64,000 bases of DNA from an uncultured Eubacteriales bacterium. GTDB taxonomy: Bacteria > Bacillota > Clostridia > Oscillospirales > Acutalibacteraceae. Made by a program: the position numbers and the translations under genes. This document shows positions 54,036 through 63,256 of the stretch, piece by piece; within the stretch, counting starts at the first letter, position 1; the number at the start of each line of letters is the position of its first letter. Under the pieces are notes generated by a model. That model had not been told where the DNA came from. It saw only the letters and a program-made list of their open reading frames with translations, and did not search any database. The DNA is taken from positions 10,472-74,471 of the forward strand of contig CAKSCM010000009.1 in the NCBI GenBank assembly GCA_934444365.1, in the 5' to 3' direction.

Positions 54036-54216
54036 AAATCGACTTTAAACCGATACAGAGATATCGGCAAGACGGTAAATAGATCCTGTCAGCAACCTGG
54101 CCGCATGTGTCGGCATTATGGTTATGCTGTGCCGCCGCAAATATGCTTTGCCCGGCACAATAACGGGAATATACAGTGTGATTTATCGTCTGCCGCTGAT
54201 CGGCAGGCGTTTTTTT
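54036..54216 (+). ncRNA. Structured attenuator leader of the pyrimidine operon
   Basis: Between the promoter and pyrC lie a CCGATA/TATCGG hairpin (from 54050), a GACGG/CTGTC hairpin, the motif GTCAGCAACCTGG, a TGCCG...CGGCA stem that encloses GCAAA/TTTGC, and an intrinsic terminator (54187-54216). CGGCAAGACG at 54066-54075 can pair with the terminator's left arm CGTCTGCCG, so it could act as antiterminator. A PyrR-like TCCTGTCAG occurs with one mismatch to the UCCNGNGAG core. Whether PyrR or a small ligand is the effector is unknown. Confidence 0.6.
54187..54216 (+). terminator. Intrinsic terminator in the pyr leader (attenuator)
   Basis: CGTCTGCCG (54187) pairs with CGGCAGGCG (54201) over nine base pairs around a five-base loop and is followed by TTTTTTT. 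It ends 20 bases before the pyrC ATG. Confidence 0.85.
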
Positions 54217-54236
54217 ATTGAAATAACGGAGGAATT

Positions 54237-55481
54237 ATGACCTACAAAACAGACAGCCACTCGATAAATAAAATACGCGCGGTTACAGCAAGCGATAAGG
54301 TTCACGCAATGCTCTCCCGCGGCGATTTCCCGTTTGAAAAATTGTATATTCTTCCCGGTTTCGCCGATGTTCATGTTCATTTTCGCGAGCCGGGTTTTTC
54401 TTATAAAGAGGATTTGTCGACCGGAACGACGGCCGCCGCGCGCGGAGGATTTACCGACGTGTGCGCTATGCCTAACCTTTCCCCCGTGCCCGACTCGCTT
54501 GAAACTCTGTCGGTCGAGCTTAATCTCATCAAGAAAAAGGCAGCGATAGGGGTTCACCCTTACGGAGCGCTGACCGTCGGAGAAAAGGGCGAAAAGCTTT
54601 CCGCCATGGAGGATATCGCCCCGTACATAGCAGCCTTTTCGGACGACGGAAAGGGCGTTCAAAACGAAGAGCTTATGGAAAAAGCCATGCAAAAGGCGGC
54701 TCGGTTAAACAAGGTGATTGCCGCCCATTGCGAGGACGAATCGCTTATAAAGGGCGGCTACATAAACGCCGGACAATATGCAAAAGAGCACAGCCACGCC
54801 GGCATAGTAGCCATGAGCGAATATCTGCCCATACAGCGCGATATAAAGCTCGCAAAAAAAACCGGTTGTAAATATCATGTCTGCCATGTATCCTGCAAGG
54901 AAAGCGTTGACTTAATCCGTAAGGCCAAAAAGGATGGCGTGGATGTAACGTGCGAGACGGCTCCTCATTATCTGATTTTAGATGACTCCATGCTAAAGGA
55001 TGAAGGCCGCTTTAAAATGAATCCGCCTATAAGAAGTGCCGTTGACCGCCAGGCCCTTATAAACGGAATTGCCGACGGCACAATAGATATGATAGCCACC
55101 GACCATGCGCCCCATTCCGCAAGTGAAAAATCCGGCGGACTTAAAAACAGCCTTATGGGAATAGTCGGGCTGGAAACGGCCTTTCCGCTTATGTACACGA
55201 CCCTTGTCGATACCGGCATTATCACCCTCGAAAAGCTTATAAAGCTTATGTGCCATAATCCAAGAAAGCGCTTTTGTCTTCCGGAAAATGACGACGAACG
55301 GGGCTTCAGCCTATGGGAGCTTGACACTCCGTACAAAATCAATCCTTCAGAGTTTAAGTCAAAGGGAAAATCCACCCCCTTTGAGGGCTTTACGGTAAAG
55401 GGACGGTGTCTTTTAACCGTACGGGGTGAAAAAACGGTATATGAAGATATAAATGCCATAGAAAAAATTTTACGGAGGTAA
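54237..55481 (+). CDS. pyrC: Dihydroorotase
   Basis: The third enzyme of UMP synthesis, which cyclises carbamoyl-aspartate to dihydroorotate. The 414-residue protein has the zinc motif DVHVHFREPG near residue 43, GTTAAARGGFTDVCAMPN near 63, HCEDE near 162 and DHAPHS near 286. It is the class I (long) dihydroorotase of Gram-positives. AACGGAGGAATT precedes the ATG. It is the first gene of the operon, directly after the attenuator. Confidence 0.95.
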   Translation: MTYKTDSHSINKIRAVTASDKVHAMLSRGDFPFEKLYILPGFADVHVHFREPGFSYKEDLSTGTTAAARGGFTDVCAMPNLSPVPDSLETLSVELNLIKKKAAIGVHPYGALTVGEKGEKLSAMEDIAPYIAAFSDDGKGVQNEELMEKAMQKAARLNKVIAAHCEDESLIKGGYINAGQYAKEHSHAGIVAMSEYLPIQRDIKLAKKTGCKYHVCHVSCKESVDLIRKAKKDGVDVTCETAPHYLILDDSMLKDEGRFKMNPPIRSAVDRQALINGIADGTIDMIATDHAPHSASEKSGGLKNSLMGIVGLETAFPLMYTTLVDTGIITLEKLIKLMCHNPRKRFCLPENDDERGFSLWELDTPYKINPSEFKSKGKSTPFEGFTVKGRCLLTVRGEKTVYEDINAIEKILRR

Positions 55482-55487
55482 TTGAAA

Positions 55488-58400
55488 ATGCCAAAAAGAA
55501 CAGACATTAAAAAGGTCATGATAATAGGTTCCGGTCCTATAGTAATAGGTCAGGCGGCCGAATTTGACTACGCCGGAACACAGGCCTGCCTCGCCTTAAA
55601 GGAGGAGGGCTATGAGGTCATACTTATAAACTCCAACCCGGCGACCATAATGACCGATACCTCAATAGCGGATAAAGTATATATGGAGCCGCTCACTCTT
55701 GAATATGTGGCAAGAATTATTCGTCACGAGCGTCCGGACGCGATAGTCCCCGGCATAGGCGGACAAACCGGTCTTAACCTCGCAATGCAGCTTGAGAAAA
55801 AAGGAATTTTAAAGGAATGCTCGGTAAAGCTGCTCGGAACCGACAGCACAAGCATCGAATGCGCCGAGGATCGCGAGCTTTTTAAGGAGCTTTGTCAGTC
55901 GATAGGCGAGCCGACCATCCCTTCGGAAATAGCATATTCGCTTGACGAGGCAATATCGGCGGCCGAAAAAATAGGCTATCCGGTGGTTCTTCGCCCGGCC
56001 TTCACCCTGGGCGGTACCGGCGGCGGATTCGCCGATAACAAGGATGAGCTCATAGAGGTCGGAACAAACGCTTTCAGACTTTCCCCCGTTCATCAGGTAC
56101 TGATTGAAAAGAGCGTAAAGGGCTATAAGGAAATAGAATTCGAGGTTATGCGTGACAGCTCGGACAAGGCAATAACCATTTGCGGAATGGAAAACATCGA
56201 TCCGGTCGGAGTCCACACCGGCGATTCGGTGGTCGTAGCGCCGATAATGACACTAAACGACAGCGACCTTAAAATGCTGAATTCGAGTGCGATAAAAATT
56301 ATAAAGGCCTTAAAAATAGAGGGCGGCTGCAATGTTCAGTTTGCACTTAATCCCAACAGCAGCGAATACTTTTTGATAGAGGTAAATCCGAGGGTATCGC
56401 GGTCCTCCGCCCTCGCCTCAAAGGCGAGCGGCTACCCGATAGCCAGAGTTACGGCCAAAATAGCGGTAGGAATGGAGCTTAGCGAAATCCCGGTTGCCGG
56501 CACCACCGCCGAATTCGAGCCGAGTCTCGATTACGTTGTCGCAAAATTCCCGCGCTTCCCCTTCGACAAATTCACATCGGCCGAAAACGCCCTCGGAACA
56601 CAGATGAAGGCCACCGGCGAGGTTATGGGAATAGGATCAAATTTAGAGGAATGCCTTTTAAAATCGGTACGCTCGCTCGAAATCGGGGTATGCCACCTGT
56701 ATTCGGAAAAATTCGCCTCGATGGATGTAACGGAAATTAAAAGCTACCTGTCAAAATTCCGCGACGACACCCTTTTCGCCGTAGCGGCGCTCATCCGTCT
56801 CGGCGTATCGACCGAAGAAATACACTCCCTTACCGCCATTACCCCCTACTTTATCGAAAGTATTGAAAAGATAGTCGGAATCGAAAACGAGCTTAAAAAC
56901 AGCCCTTGGAACGAAGAGCTTCTTAAAAAGGCTAAGCAAAGCGGATTTTCGGACAAATTCATCGCAAAGCTCTGGAATACCGACGAAAGAGAAATCTTTA
57001 AAAAGCGCGAAGAAATGAACCTCTTCCCCGTATACCGAATGGTCGATACAAGCCACGCCGGCGCATACATCCCCTACTTTTATTCAAGCTACACCGGCAA
57101 AAGCGACGTAAGAATGTCCGACAAAAAAAAGATAATCGTGCTCGGCGCCGGTCCGATACGTATAGGCCAGGGCGTCGAATTCGATTACTCAACCGTTCAT
57201 GCCGTAACCACCATTAAAAACACGGGATGCGAAGCAATAATAATAAACAACAATCCCGAAACGGTCTCTACCGATTACACCACCGCCGACAAGCTGTACT
57301 TCGAGCCCCTTTGCACAGAGGACGTAATGAACATAATAAAGCTCGAAAATCCATGCGGCGTAATAGCGACCCTAGGCGGACAGACCGCAATAAACCTTGC
57401 CGAACCGCTTAAAAACTACGGCGTAAAGCTTATAGGAACTCCCTTTGAGGCCATTGAACGCGCCGAAAACCGCGACAGCTTTGAAAAAATATTAAAAGAG
57501 CTATCAATCCCCCAACCGAAGGGACGCGCCGTTACCGACATAAACGAGGGAATAAAGGTGGCAGACAAGCTCGGATATCCGGTGCTGGTGCGGCCGAGCT
57601 TTGTCCTCGGCGGACGGGCCATGCAGATAGTCGGCAACGAGGAGCAGCTTAAAACCTATCTTAAAACGGCGGTCGAAATCGACGAAAAACGCCCGGTACT
57701 TGTTGATAAATACATCCTCGGCAAAGAAGTCGAGGTCGACGCGATATGCGACGGAAGGGACGTTTTTGTCCCCGGAATAATGGAGCTTGTAGAGCGCACC
57801 GGCATACACAGCGGCGATTCGATAAGCGTTTATCCGGCCTTTAGTATATCCGACAGGGTTAAGGGAACAATACTTCAGTACACAAAGAAGCTCGGCCTCG
57901 GAATAGGTATCATAGGACTTTACAACATCCAGTTCATTGTGGATAAGGACGAAAACGTGTATATAATCGAAGTCAACCCCCGTTCGTCGCGGACTGTTCC
58001 ATTCCTTTCAAAGGCAACCGGATTCAGCCTTGCGGACATCGCCACCGAGGTAATTCTCGGAAAATCACTCAAAGAGCTTGGAATATTCGACATATACCCG
58101 ACCGAGAAAAAGCGCCGCTATGTTAAGGTTCCGGTCTTCTCGTTCAATAAAATCCGCGGACTTGACGCTTATTTGTCGCCCGAGATGAAGTCCACCGGCG
58201 AGGCGATAGGCTACGACGATAAATTAAACCGAGCGATGTATAAAGCACTTCAGGCCTCCGGAATGAAGCTGCAAAACTACGGTACGGTATTCGCGACGGT
58301 CTGCAATTCGGATAAGGAAGAAGCGCTCTCGCTCATTAAACGCTTTTACGACCTCGGATTCAACATCCAGGCAACCAGGGGCACCGCCGAATTTTTAAAG

Positions 58401-58664
58401 GAGCACGGCGTACGAACCCATATACTGAAAAAAATCAGCGAGGGCAGCAGTGAAATCCCCGACGCTATCCGCCAGGGGCATATAGCCTATATAATAAACA
58501 CAAGCGAAATCAACAGCACACGGAGCACCGCCGACGACGGACGTAAAATACGCGAGCTTGCAACCGAAAATTCGGTCAACATCTTCACCTCGCTTGACAC
58601 CGTAAAGGCACTGCTCGACGTACTTGAGGAAACCACCCTTACCGTATCCACAATAGACGCCTGA
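55488..58664 (+). CDS. carB: Carbamoyl-phosphate synthase large subunit
   Basis: CarB makes carbamoyl phosphate from bicarbonate, ATP and ammonia delivered by CarA. The 1058-residue protein has both ATP-grasp halves (first: IGSGPIVIGQAAEFDYAGTQ; second: LGAGPIRIGQGVEFDYSTVH), the EVNPRVSRSSALASKASGYP and EVNPRSSRTVPFLSKATGFS signatures, and a C-terminal MGS-like allosteric domain (YDLGFNIQATRGTAEFLKEHG). The glutaminase subunit carA is not in the operon. The ATG at 55488 is nine bases after GGAGG; the TTG at 55482 is too close to it. Confidence 0.97.
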   Translation: MPKRTDIKKVMIIGSGPIVIGQAAEFDYAGTQACLALKEEGYEVILINSNPATIMTDTSIADKVYMEPLTLEYVARIIRHERPDAIVPGIGGQTGLNLAMQLEKKGILKECSVKLLGTDSTSIECAEDRELFKELCQSIGEPTIPSEIAYSLDEAISAAEKIGYPVVLRPAFTLGGTGGGFADNKDELIEVGTNAFRLSPVHQVLIEKSVKGYKEIEFEVMRDSSDKAITICGMENIDPVGVHTGDSVVVAPIMTLNDSDLKMLNSSAIKIIKALKIEGGCNVQFALNPNSSEYFLIEVNPRVSRSSALASKASGYPIARVTAKIAVGMELSEIPVAGTTAEFEPSLDYVVAKFPRFPFDKFTSAENALGTQMKATGEVMGIGSNLEECLLKSVRSLEIGVCHLYSEKFASMDVTEIKSYLSKFRDDTLFAVAALIRLGVSTEEIHSLTAITPYFIESIEKIVGIENELKNSPWNEELLKKAKQSGFSDKFIAKLWNTDEREIFKKREEMNLFPVYRMVDTSHAGAYIPYFYSSYTGKSDVRMSDKKKIIVLGAGPIRIGQGVEFDYSTVHAVTTIKNTGCEAIIINNNPETVSTDYTTADKLYFEPLCTEDVMNIIKLENPCGVIATLGGQTAINLAEPLKNYGVKLIGTPFEAIERAENRDSFEKILKELSIPQPKGRAVTDINEGIKVADKLGYPVLVRPSFVLGGRAMQIVGNEEQLKTYLKTAVEIDEKRPVLVDKYILGKEVEVDAICDGRDVFVPGIMELVERTGIHSGDSISVYPAFSISDRVKGTILQYTKKLGLGIGIIGLYNIQFIVDKDENVYIIEVNPRSSRTVPFLSKATGFSLADIATEVILGKSLKELGIFDIYPTEKKRRYVKVPVFSFNKIRGLDAYLSPEMKSTGEAIGYDDKLNRAMYKALQASGMKLQNYGTVFATVCNSDKEEALSLIKRFYDLGFNIQATRGTAEFLKEHGVRTHILKKISEGSSEIPDAIRQGHIAYIINTSEINSTRSTADDGRKIRELATENSVNIFTSLDTVKALLDVLEETTLTVSTIDA

Positions 58665-58711
58665 TAATTAAAAACGGTGCCGTATCCCGAGAATAAAAAA
58701 GGAGAAAATAC

Positions 58712-59455
58712 GTGAAACAGGCAGTATTTAAAATCAAAGCCAATGAAAAAACAGCGCGCGATGTATTTAAAATCGAGCTGTGCGGAGATACCTCGGGAAT
58801 AACCGCTCCGGGGCAGTTCGTAAATATTAAACTTGACGGATTTTATCTGAGACGGCCGCTGTCGGTATGCGACGTGGCGGATGGCACTTTAACCCTCATA
58901 TACAAAACGGTAGGTAGTGGCACAAGGTATTTAAGCACCCTTAAAAATGGAGAAAAGCTCGACATACTTACCGGTCTCGGCAATGGATACGATACGTCAA
59001 AGTCCGGCGGCTCTCCCCTTTTAATAGGCGGAGGGGTCGGCGTGCCGCCGCTTTATCTGCTTGCGAAAAAGCTTGTGTCACAGGGCAAAACCCCGGCAGC
59101 CGTTTTAGGTTTCGGCAGTGCCGACGACGTGTTTTTAAAGGATGAGCTCGAGGCCCTCGGCGTTAAGGTGTATATAACGACGATAGACGGCTCATACGGC
59201 GAAAAGGGAATTGTAACCGACATTATAAAAAGGCTCGATTACAGCTACTTTTACGCATGCGGTCCCGAGGCGATGCTCCGCGCCCTTTGCGAAAACACAA
59301 AAACGTCGGGACAGCTTAGCTTTGAAGAACGCATGGGATGCGGATTCGGTGCCTGCATGGGCTGCTCATGCATGACCCTTACCGGCGCCAAACGCATATG
59401 CAAGGAAGGACCGGTTTTAGAAAAGGAGGAGATAATATGGCCGACACAAAAGTAA
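58712..59455 (+). CDS. pyrK: Dihydroorotate dehydrogenase electron-transfer subunit
   Basis: PyrK carries FAD and a 2Fe-2S cluster and passes electrons from PyrD to NAD. The 247-residue protein has the flavin motif FYLRRPLSVCD near residue 48, the NAD-region LLIGGGVGVPPLYLLAKKL near 105 and four cluster cysteines in CGFGACMGCSCMTLTGAKRIC near 205-230 (quoted in part: CGFGACMGCSC). The GTG start has AAAGGAG upstream. The gene overlaps pyrD by 19 bases. Confidence 0.96.
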   Translation: MKQAVFKIKANEKTARDVFKIELCGDTSGITAPGQFVNIKLDGFYLRRPLSVCDVADGTLTLIYKTVGSGTRYLSTLKNGEKLDILTGLGNGYDTSKSGGSPLLIGGGVGVPPLYLLAKKLVSQGKTPAAVLGFGSADDVFLKDELEALGVKVYITTIDGSYGEKGIVTDIIKRLDYSYFYACGPEAMLRALCENTKTSGQLSFEERMGCGFGACMGCSCMTLTGAKRICKEGPVLEKEEIIWPTQK

Positions 59456-60354
59456 ATTTAAGCGGAGTTATACTTGACAACCCGATAATTCCGGCGAGCG
59501 GAACCTTCGGCTACGGGTATGAATTTGCCGAGCTTTACGACATAAACTGTCTGGGCTCGCTCTCCTTTAAAGGAACGACCCGCGAGGAGCGTTTCGGAAA
59601 TCCCACCCCTCGCATAGCCGAATGCCCCGAATGTGTGCTAAACAGCATAGGACTGCAAAATCCCGGCGTTGACAATGTTATAACCCGCGAGCTTCCCAAG
59701 CTTAAAAAGGTATTCAAAAAACCGATAATCGCCAATATAAGCGGATTTTCGGCCGACGAATATATAAGCTCATGCGAGCGGTTCGACAAGGAAGACCAGG
59801 TTGCGATTCTTGAGGTTAATATAAGCTGCCCGAACGTTCACGGCGGCGGTATGGCCTTTGGAACCGATCCGAAATCGGCAGCCGAAATTACAAAAATGGT
59901 AAAACAGGTAACTAAAAAGCCGATATTCATGAAGCTCACCCCCAACGTCACCGACATAGCGGCCATAGCGGCGGCCTGCGAGGATGCCGGCGCCGACGGC
60001 ATATCGCTTATAAACACACCGCTCGGCATGAGAATAGATATAAAAAAGCGCCGTCCGATTCTTAAAAATACGACCGGCGGACTCTCGGGCCATGCGGTGC
60101 TTCCGATGGCGATAGCGGCGGTGTACAAGGTTTACGAGGCGGTAAAAATCCCGATAATGGGAATAGGGGGCGTTTCAAATGCCGAGGAGGCAATCGAGAT
60201 GATGCTCGCCGGCGCGACGGCGGTTCAGGTAGGAGCCGCAAATCTTGTCGATCCGTATGCCTGCAAAAAAATCGTCGAAGACCTGCCGAGGGTAATGAAC
60301 GACCTTAGAATTGACAGTTTAAGCGAAATTACAGGAGGTGCCCACCGTGAATAA
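59437..60354 (+). CDS. pyrD: Dihydroorotate dehydrogenase, class 1B catalytic subunit
   Basis: PyrD oxidises dihydroorotate to orotate with FMN. The 305-residue protein starts VNLSGVILDNPIIPASGTFG, contains EVNISCPNVHGGGMAFG with the substrate-binding Asn and the active-site cysteine region, and ends with GIGGVSNAEEAIEMMLAGA. Pairing with pyrK makes it the NAD-dependent 1B type. AAAAGGAGGAGATAAT precedes the ATG at 59437. Confidence 0.96.
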   Translation: MADTKVNLSGVILDNPIIPASGTFGYGYEFAELYDINCLGSLSFKGTTREERFGNPTPRIAECPECVLNSIGLQNPGVDNVITRELPKLKKVFKKPIIANISGFSADEYISSCERFDKEDQVAILEVNISCPNVHGGGMAFGTDPKSAAEITKMVKQVTKKPIFMKLTPNVTDIAAIAAACEDAGADGISLINTPLGMRIDIKKRRPILKNTTGGLSGHAVLPMAIAAVYKVYEAVKIPIMGIGGVSNAEEAIEMMLAGATAVQVGAANLVDPYACKKIVEDLPRVMNDLRIDSLSEITGGAHRE

Positions 60355-61054
60355 GGACGTAATAATAGCCTGCGATTTTTCATCCAAAAATGAGGTTTAC
60401 GATTTTTTGGAGCTTTTTCCCGACAAAAAGCCCTTTGTTAAAATAGGCATGGAGCTTTTTTATGCCGAGGGGCCGGAAATTGTAAGAGAGATTAAAAACC
60501 GCGGCCACAAAATTTTTCTCGATTTAAAATTACATGACATTCCCAACACCGTAAAAAAGAGCATGCGCGTACTCTCTTTGCTGAATGTCGATATGTGCAA
60601 CCTGCACGCCGCCGGCGGTTCGGCAATGATGAAAGCGGCGATAGAAGGTCTTACTAAAGAAGACACAACGCGGCCGCTGCTTATTGCCGTTACCCAGCTT
60701 ACCTCAACCTCTCCCGAGCAGTTAAAAAACGAGCTGCTTATAAACGAAAGCATGGAAAATACCGTCATGCATTACGCCAAAAACGCTAAGGCTTCCGGTC
60801 TTGACGGGGTGGTCTGCTCTCCCCTTGAGGCAGAAGCGGTACATTCGGCGTGCGGTAATAATTTTATTACGGTAACGCCGGGAGTGCGCTTTGAGGGAGC
60901 CGACAAGGGCGACCAGTCACGGGTTACAACACCTAAAAAAGCAAGAGAGCTCGGCTCGGATTACATAGTGGTAGGCCGGCCGATAACGGCGGCCGACGAC
61001 TGTCTTGCGGCTTATAAAAAATGTGTCGAAGAATTTACGGTAAAAGAGGTATAA
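60347..61054 (+). CDS. pyrF: Orotidine 5'-phosphate decarboxylase
   Basis: PyrF decarboxylates OMP to UMP. The 235-residue protein starts with DVIIACDFSSKNE, has the catalytic HKIFLDLKLHDIPNTVKKS segment near 55 (Lys-Asp-Lys-Asp set) and ends with TPGVRFEGADKGDQSRVTTP and DYIVVGRPIT. This is the PyrF type of Firmicutes. The GTG at 60347 is used (GGAGG nine bases upstream); it overlaps pyrD by eight bases. Confidence 0.95.
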   Translation: MNKDVIIACDFSSKNEVYDFLELFPDKKPFVKIGMELFYAEGPEIVREIKNRGHKIFLDLKLHDIPNTVKKSMRVLSLLNVDMCNLHAAGGSAMMKAAIEGLTKEDTTRPLLIAVTQLTSTSPEQLKNELLINESMENTVMHYAKNAKASGLDGVVCSPLEAEAVHSACGNNFITVTPGVRFEGADKGDQSRVTTPKKARELGSDYIVVGRPITAADDCLAAYKKCVEEFTVKEV

Positions 61055-61059
61055 TCATC

Positions 61060-61713
61060 ATGCAAAGCATAAAGGAACAAACGGCAAAGGATCTGCTCTC
61101 AATAAAGGCGGTATTTTTGCGACCCGACGAACCCTTTACATGGGCGAGCGGAATCAAAAGCCCGATTTATTGCGACAATAGGCTGACCCTGACCGCCCCC
61201 GACGTAAGACTGAACATAGAAAACGCCCTTTCAAATGTTATAAAAAGCGAATTCCCGGACGCTCAGGTGCTGATGGGCACGGCGACGGCCGGAATAGCCC
61301 ACGCCGCCATAACGGCCCATATTTTAGGACTTCCCATGGGATACGTCCGCTCCTCCGGCAAGGATCACGGCCGCCAAAACCGCATTGAAGGACGTCTCGA
61401 AAAAGGACAAAGGGTCGTGGTTATAGAGGATCTTATTTCAACCGGCGGCAGCGTGATAGACACGGTAAACGCACTTCGCGACGCCGGTGCCGAGGTTCTC
61501 GGCGTAGCCGCAATATTCACCTACGGAATGAAAAAAGGCATAGAACGTCTAAAAGCCGAAAACATCAAAGCGGTAACCCTTACGGATTTTGACACGGTCG
61601 TAGAGACAGCCTCGCAAAGCGGCTACATAAAGGAAAACGACAAGGCCCGTCTTATAAAATTCAGGGATAACCCCTCGGACGAAAGCTGGATTACAAAGGG
61701 AGGGGCCGACTAA
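61060..61713 (+). CDS. pyrE: Orotate phosphoribosyltransferase
   Basis: PyrE joins orotate and PRPP to form OMP. The 217-residue protein shows the N-terminal FTWASGIKSPIYCDNR, GTATAGIAHAAI near 70 and the PRPP-binding motif VVVIEDLISTGGSVID near 122. AAAAGAGG lies upstream of the ATG, five bases after pyrF. Its stop overlaps the pyrB start. Confidence 0.96.
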   Translation: MQSIKEQTAKDLLSIKAVFLRPDEPFTWASGIKSPIYCDNRLTLTAPDVRLNIENALSNVIKSEFPDAQVLMGTATAGIAHAAITAHILGLPMGYVRSSGKDHGRQNRIEGRLEKGQRVVVIEDLISTGGSVIDTVNALRDAGAEVLGVAAIFTYGMKKGIERLKAENIKAVTLTDFDTVVETASQSGYIKENDKARLIKFRDNPSDESWITKGGAD

Positions 61714-62627
61714 TGCGCCATCTTATTGATATACTTGATTTTTCGTCGGATGAAATAGACTCGCTCATTAAAACAGCGGACGACATAATAAATAATCCCG
61801 ATTCATATGCAAAGCGCTGCACCAGGAAAAAGCTCGCGACCTTGTTTTTCGAGCCCTCGACCCGTACACGACTGTCGTTTGAGGCTGCAATGATGGAGCT
61901 CGGAGGAAACGTTCTCGGCTTTTCGGAGGCGGCCTCCTCCTCTGCCTCAAAGGGCGAAAGCGTTGCCGACACGGTAGCGGTAGTAAGCGGATACGCCGAT
62001 ATAATCGCCATGCGCCATCCCAAGGAGGGCGCACCGATCGTAGCGGCAAAATCGAGCAGTGTGCCCATTATAAATGCCGGCGACGGCGGACACAATCACC
62101 CGACCCAGACCCTGACCGATCTTTTTACAATAAAAAAAGAGACCGGACGGCTGTCTGATCTGACGGTAGGCTTTTGCGGAGATTTAAAGTTCGGCCGTAC
62201 CGTCCATTCTCTCATTGCCGCCATGTCAAGGTATAAAAACATAAAGTTCGTTCTTATATCCCCCGAAGAATTAAAGCTTCCGAGTTATGTAAAGGATACA
62301 CATATAAAAAAGAAAAGCATCCCGTACATGCAAACGACCTCCCTTGAAGACGCAATTTCCGGTCTTGATATTCTTTACATGACTCGTGTGCAAAAGGAGC
62401 GTTTTTTCAACGAGGAGGACTATTTACGTCTTAAAAACAGCTATATTCTTACTCCTGAAAAGCTGAAAAACGCAAAAAACACCATGCGAATACTTCATCC
62501 TCTTCCCCGTGTAAACGAGATATCGACTGCCGTTGACAGCGACGAGCGGGCCGCCTATTTCCGTCAGGCAAAAAACGGAAAATATATAAGAATGGCGCTG
62601 ATTTTAAAGCTTTTGGAGGAAAACTGA
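61713..62627 (+). CDS. pyrB: Aspartate carbamoyltransferase catalytic subunit
   Basis: PyrB joins carbamoyl phosphate and aspartate. The 304-residue protein has the carbamoyl-phosphate loop FFEPSTRTRLSFEAAM near residue 46, the GDGGHNHPTQTLTDL segment near 127 and the HPLPRVNEISTAVDSDERAAYFRQ end motif (quoted in part: HPLPRVNEISTAVD). It forms a holoenzyme with the pyrI product just downstream. Start and pyrE stop overlap (TAATG). Confidence 0.96.
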   Translation: MRHLIDILDFSSDEIDSLIKTADDIINNPDSYAKRCTRKKLATLFFEPSTRTRLSFEAAMMELGGNVLGFSEAASSSASKGESVADTVAVVSGYADIIAMRHPKEGAPIVAAKSSSVPIINAGDGGHNHPTQTLTDLFTIKKETGRLSDLTVGFCGDLKFGRTVHSLIAAMSRYKNIKFVLISPEELKLPSYVKDTHIKKKSIPYMQTTSLEDAISGLDILYMTRVQKERFFNEEDYLRLKNSYILTPEKLKNAKNTMRILHPLPRVNEISTAVDSDERAAYFRQAKNGKYIRMALILKLLEEN

Positions 62628-62628
62628 A

Positions 62629-63042
62629 ATGCGAGTTGACGAAATCAAAAACGGCATAGTAATAGACCACATAACGGCCGGCCGTGCAATGCAGATATAC
62701 ACCCTCCTCGGGCTCGACAACATAGAAAGCACCGTCGCCGTACTGCAAAATGTCCCGAGCAAAAAAATGGGCAAAAAGGACATAATAAAGATCGACTGCA
62801 TAATGGATATAAACTTTAATGTCCTCGGGTTCATCTCCCCCAACATAACGGTCGATACAGTGCGCGGCGGCACGGTAACCGAGAAAAAACACATAAATCT
62901 GCCCGACGAATTAACCGATATACTGCACTGCAAAAATCCGCGCTGCATAACCTCAACCGAGCAGGATATCCACCATGTATTCAGGCTGACCGACCGCGAA
63001 AAGGGAATTTACCGCTGTGTTTATTGCGATACAAAGGCCTAA
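62629..63042 (+). CDS. pyrI: Aspartate carbamoyltransferase regulatory subunit
   Basis: PyrI is the nucleotide-sensing regulatory chain of the ATCase dodecamer. The 137-residue protein has the effector-binding domain beginning VDEIKNGIVIDHITAGRAMQIY and a C-terminal zinc domain with the cysteines of CKNPRC and YRCVYCDTKA. It lies one base after pyrB, as in enterobacteria and many Clostridia, but unlike Bacillus, which lacks it. Allosteric control by CTP/ATP is expected. Confidence 0.95.
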   Translation: MRVDEIKNGIVIDHITAGRAMQIYTLLGLDNIESTVAVLQNVPSKKMGKKDIIKIDCIMDINFNVLGFISPNITVDTVRGGTVTEKKHINLPDELTDILHCKNPRCITSTEQDIHHVFRLTDREKGIYRCVYCDTKA

Positions 63043-63128
63043 GCTCCGGGACGTAAGAATAAGATCACGGCGCTTAAAAGCAGCATAATGTTTTTATTTC
63101 CGTACGGCGGACATTAATGCAAAAGACA

Positions 63129-63165
63129 AAGGACCAGCTATGTATAAAAAACATGGCCGGTCCTT
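63129..63165 (+). terminator. Terminator stem after the pyr operon
   Basis: AAGGACC (63129) pairs with GGTCCTT (63159), extended inward to an ATGT/ACAT closing pair. The T-run after it is weak. A second, bidirectional stem follows at 63193. Confidence 0.6.
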
Positions 63166-63192
63166 CGCTGTTTATATAAATGACCGAATAAA

Positions 63193-63230
63193 AAACCGGA
63201 GACTGCCGAGCATACGGCAATCTCCGGTTT
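63193..63230. terminator. Bidirectional terminator between pyrI and the surface-protein gene
   Basis: A 16-base stem with one mismatch (63193-63208 with 63215-63230) has TTTTT after it on the minus strand and a weaker T-rich tract on the plus strand. Confidence 0.85.
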
Positions 63231-63256
63231 GGTTTATTTAGATGTTTTAAGATGAT

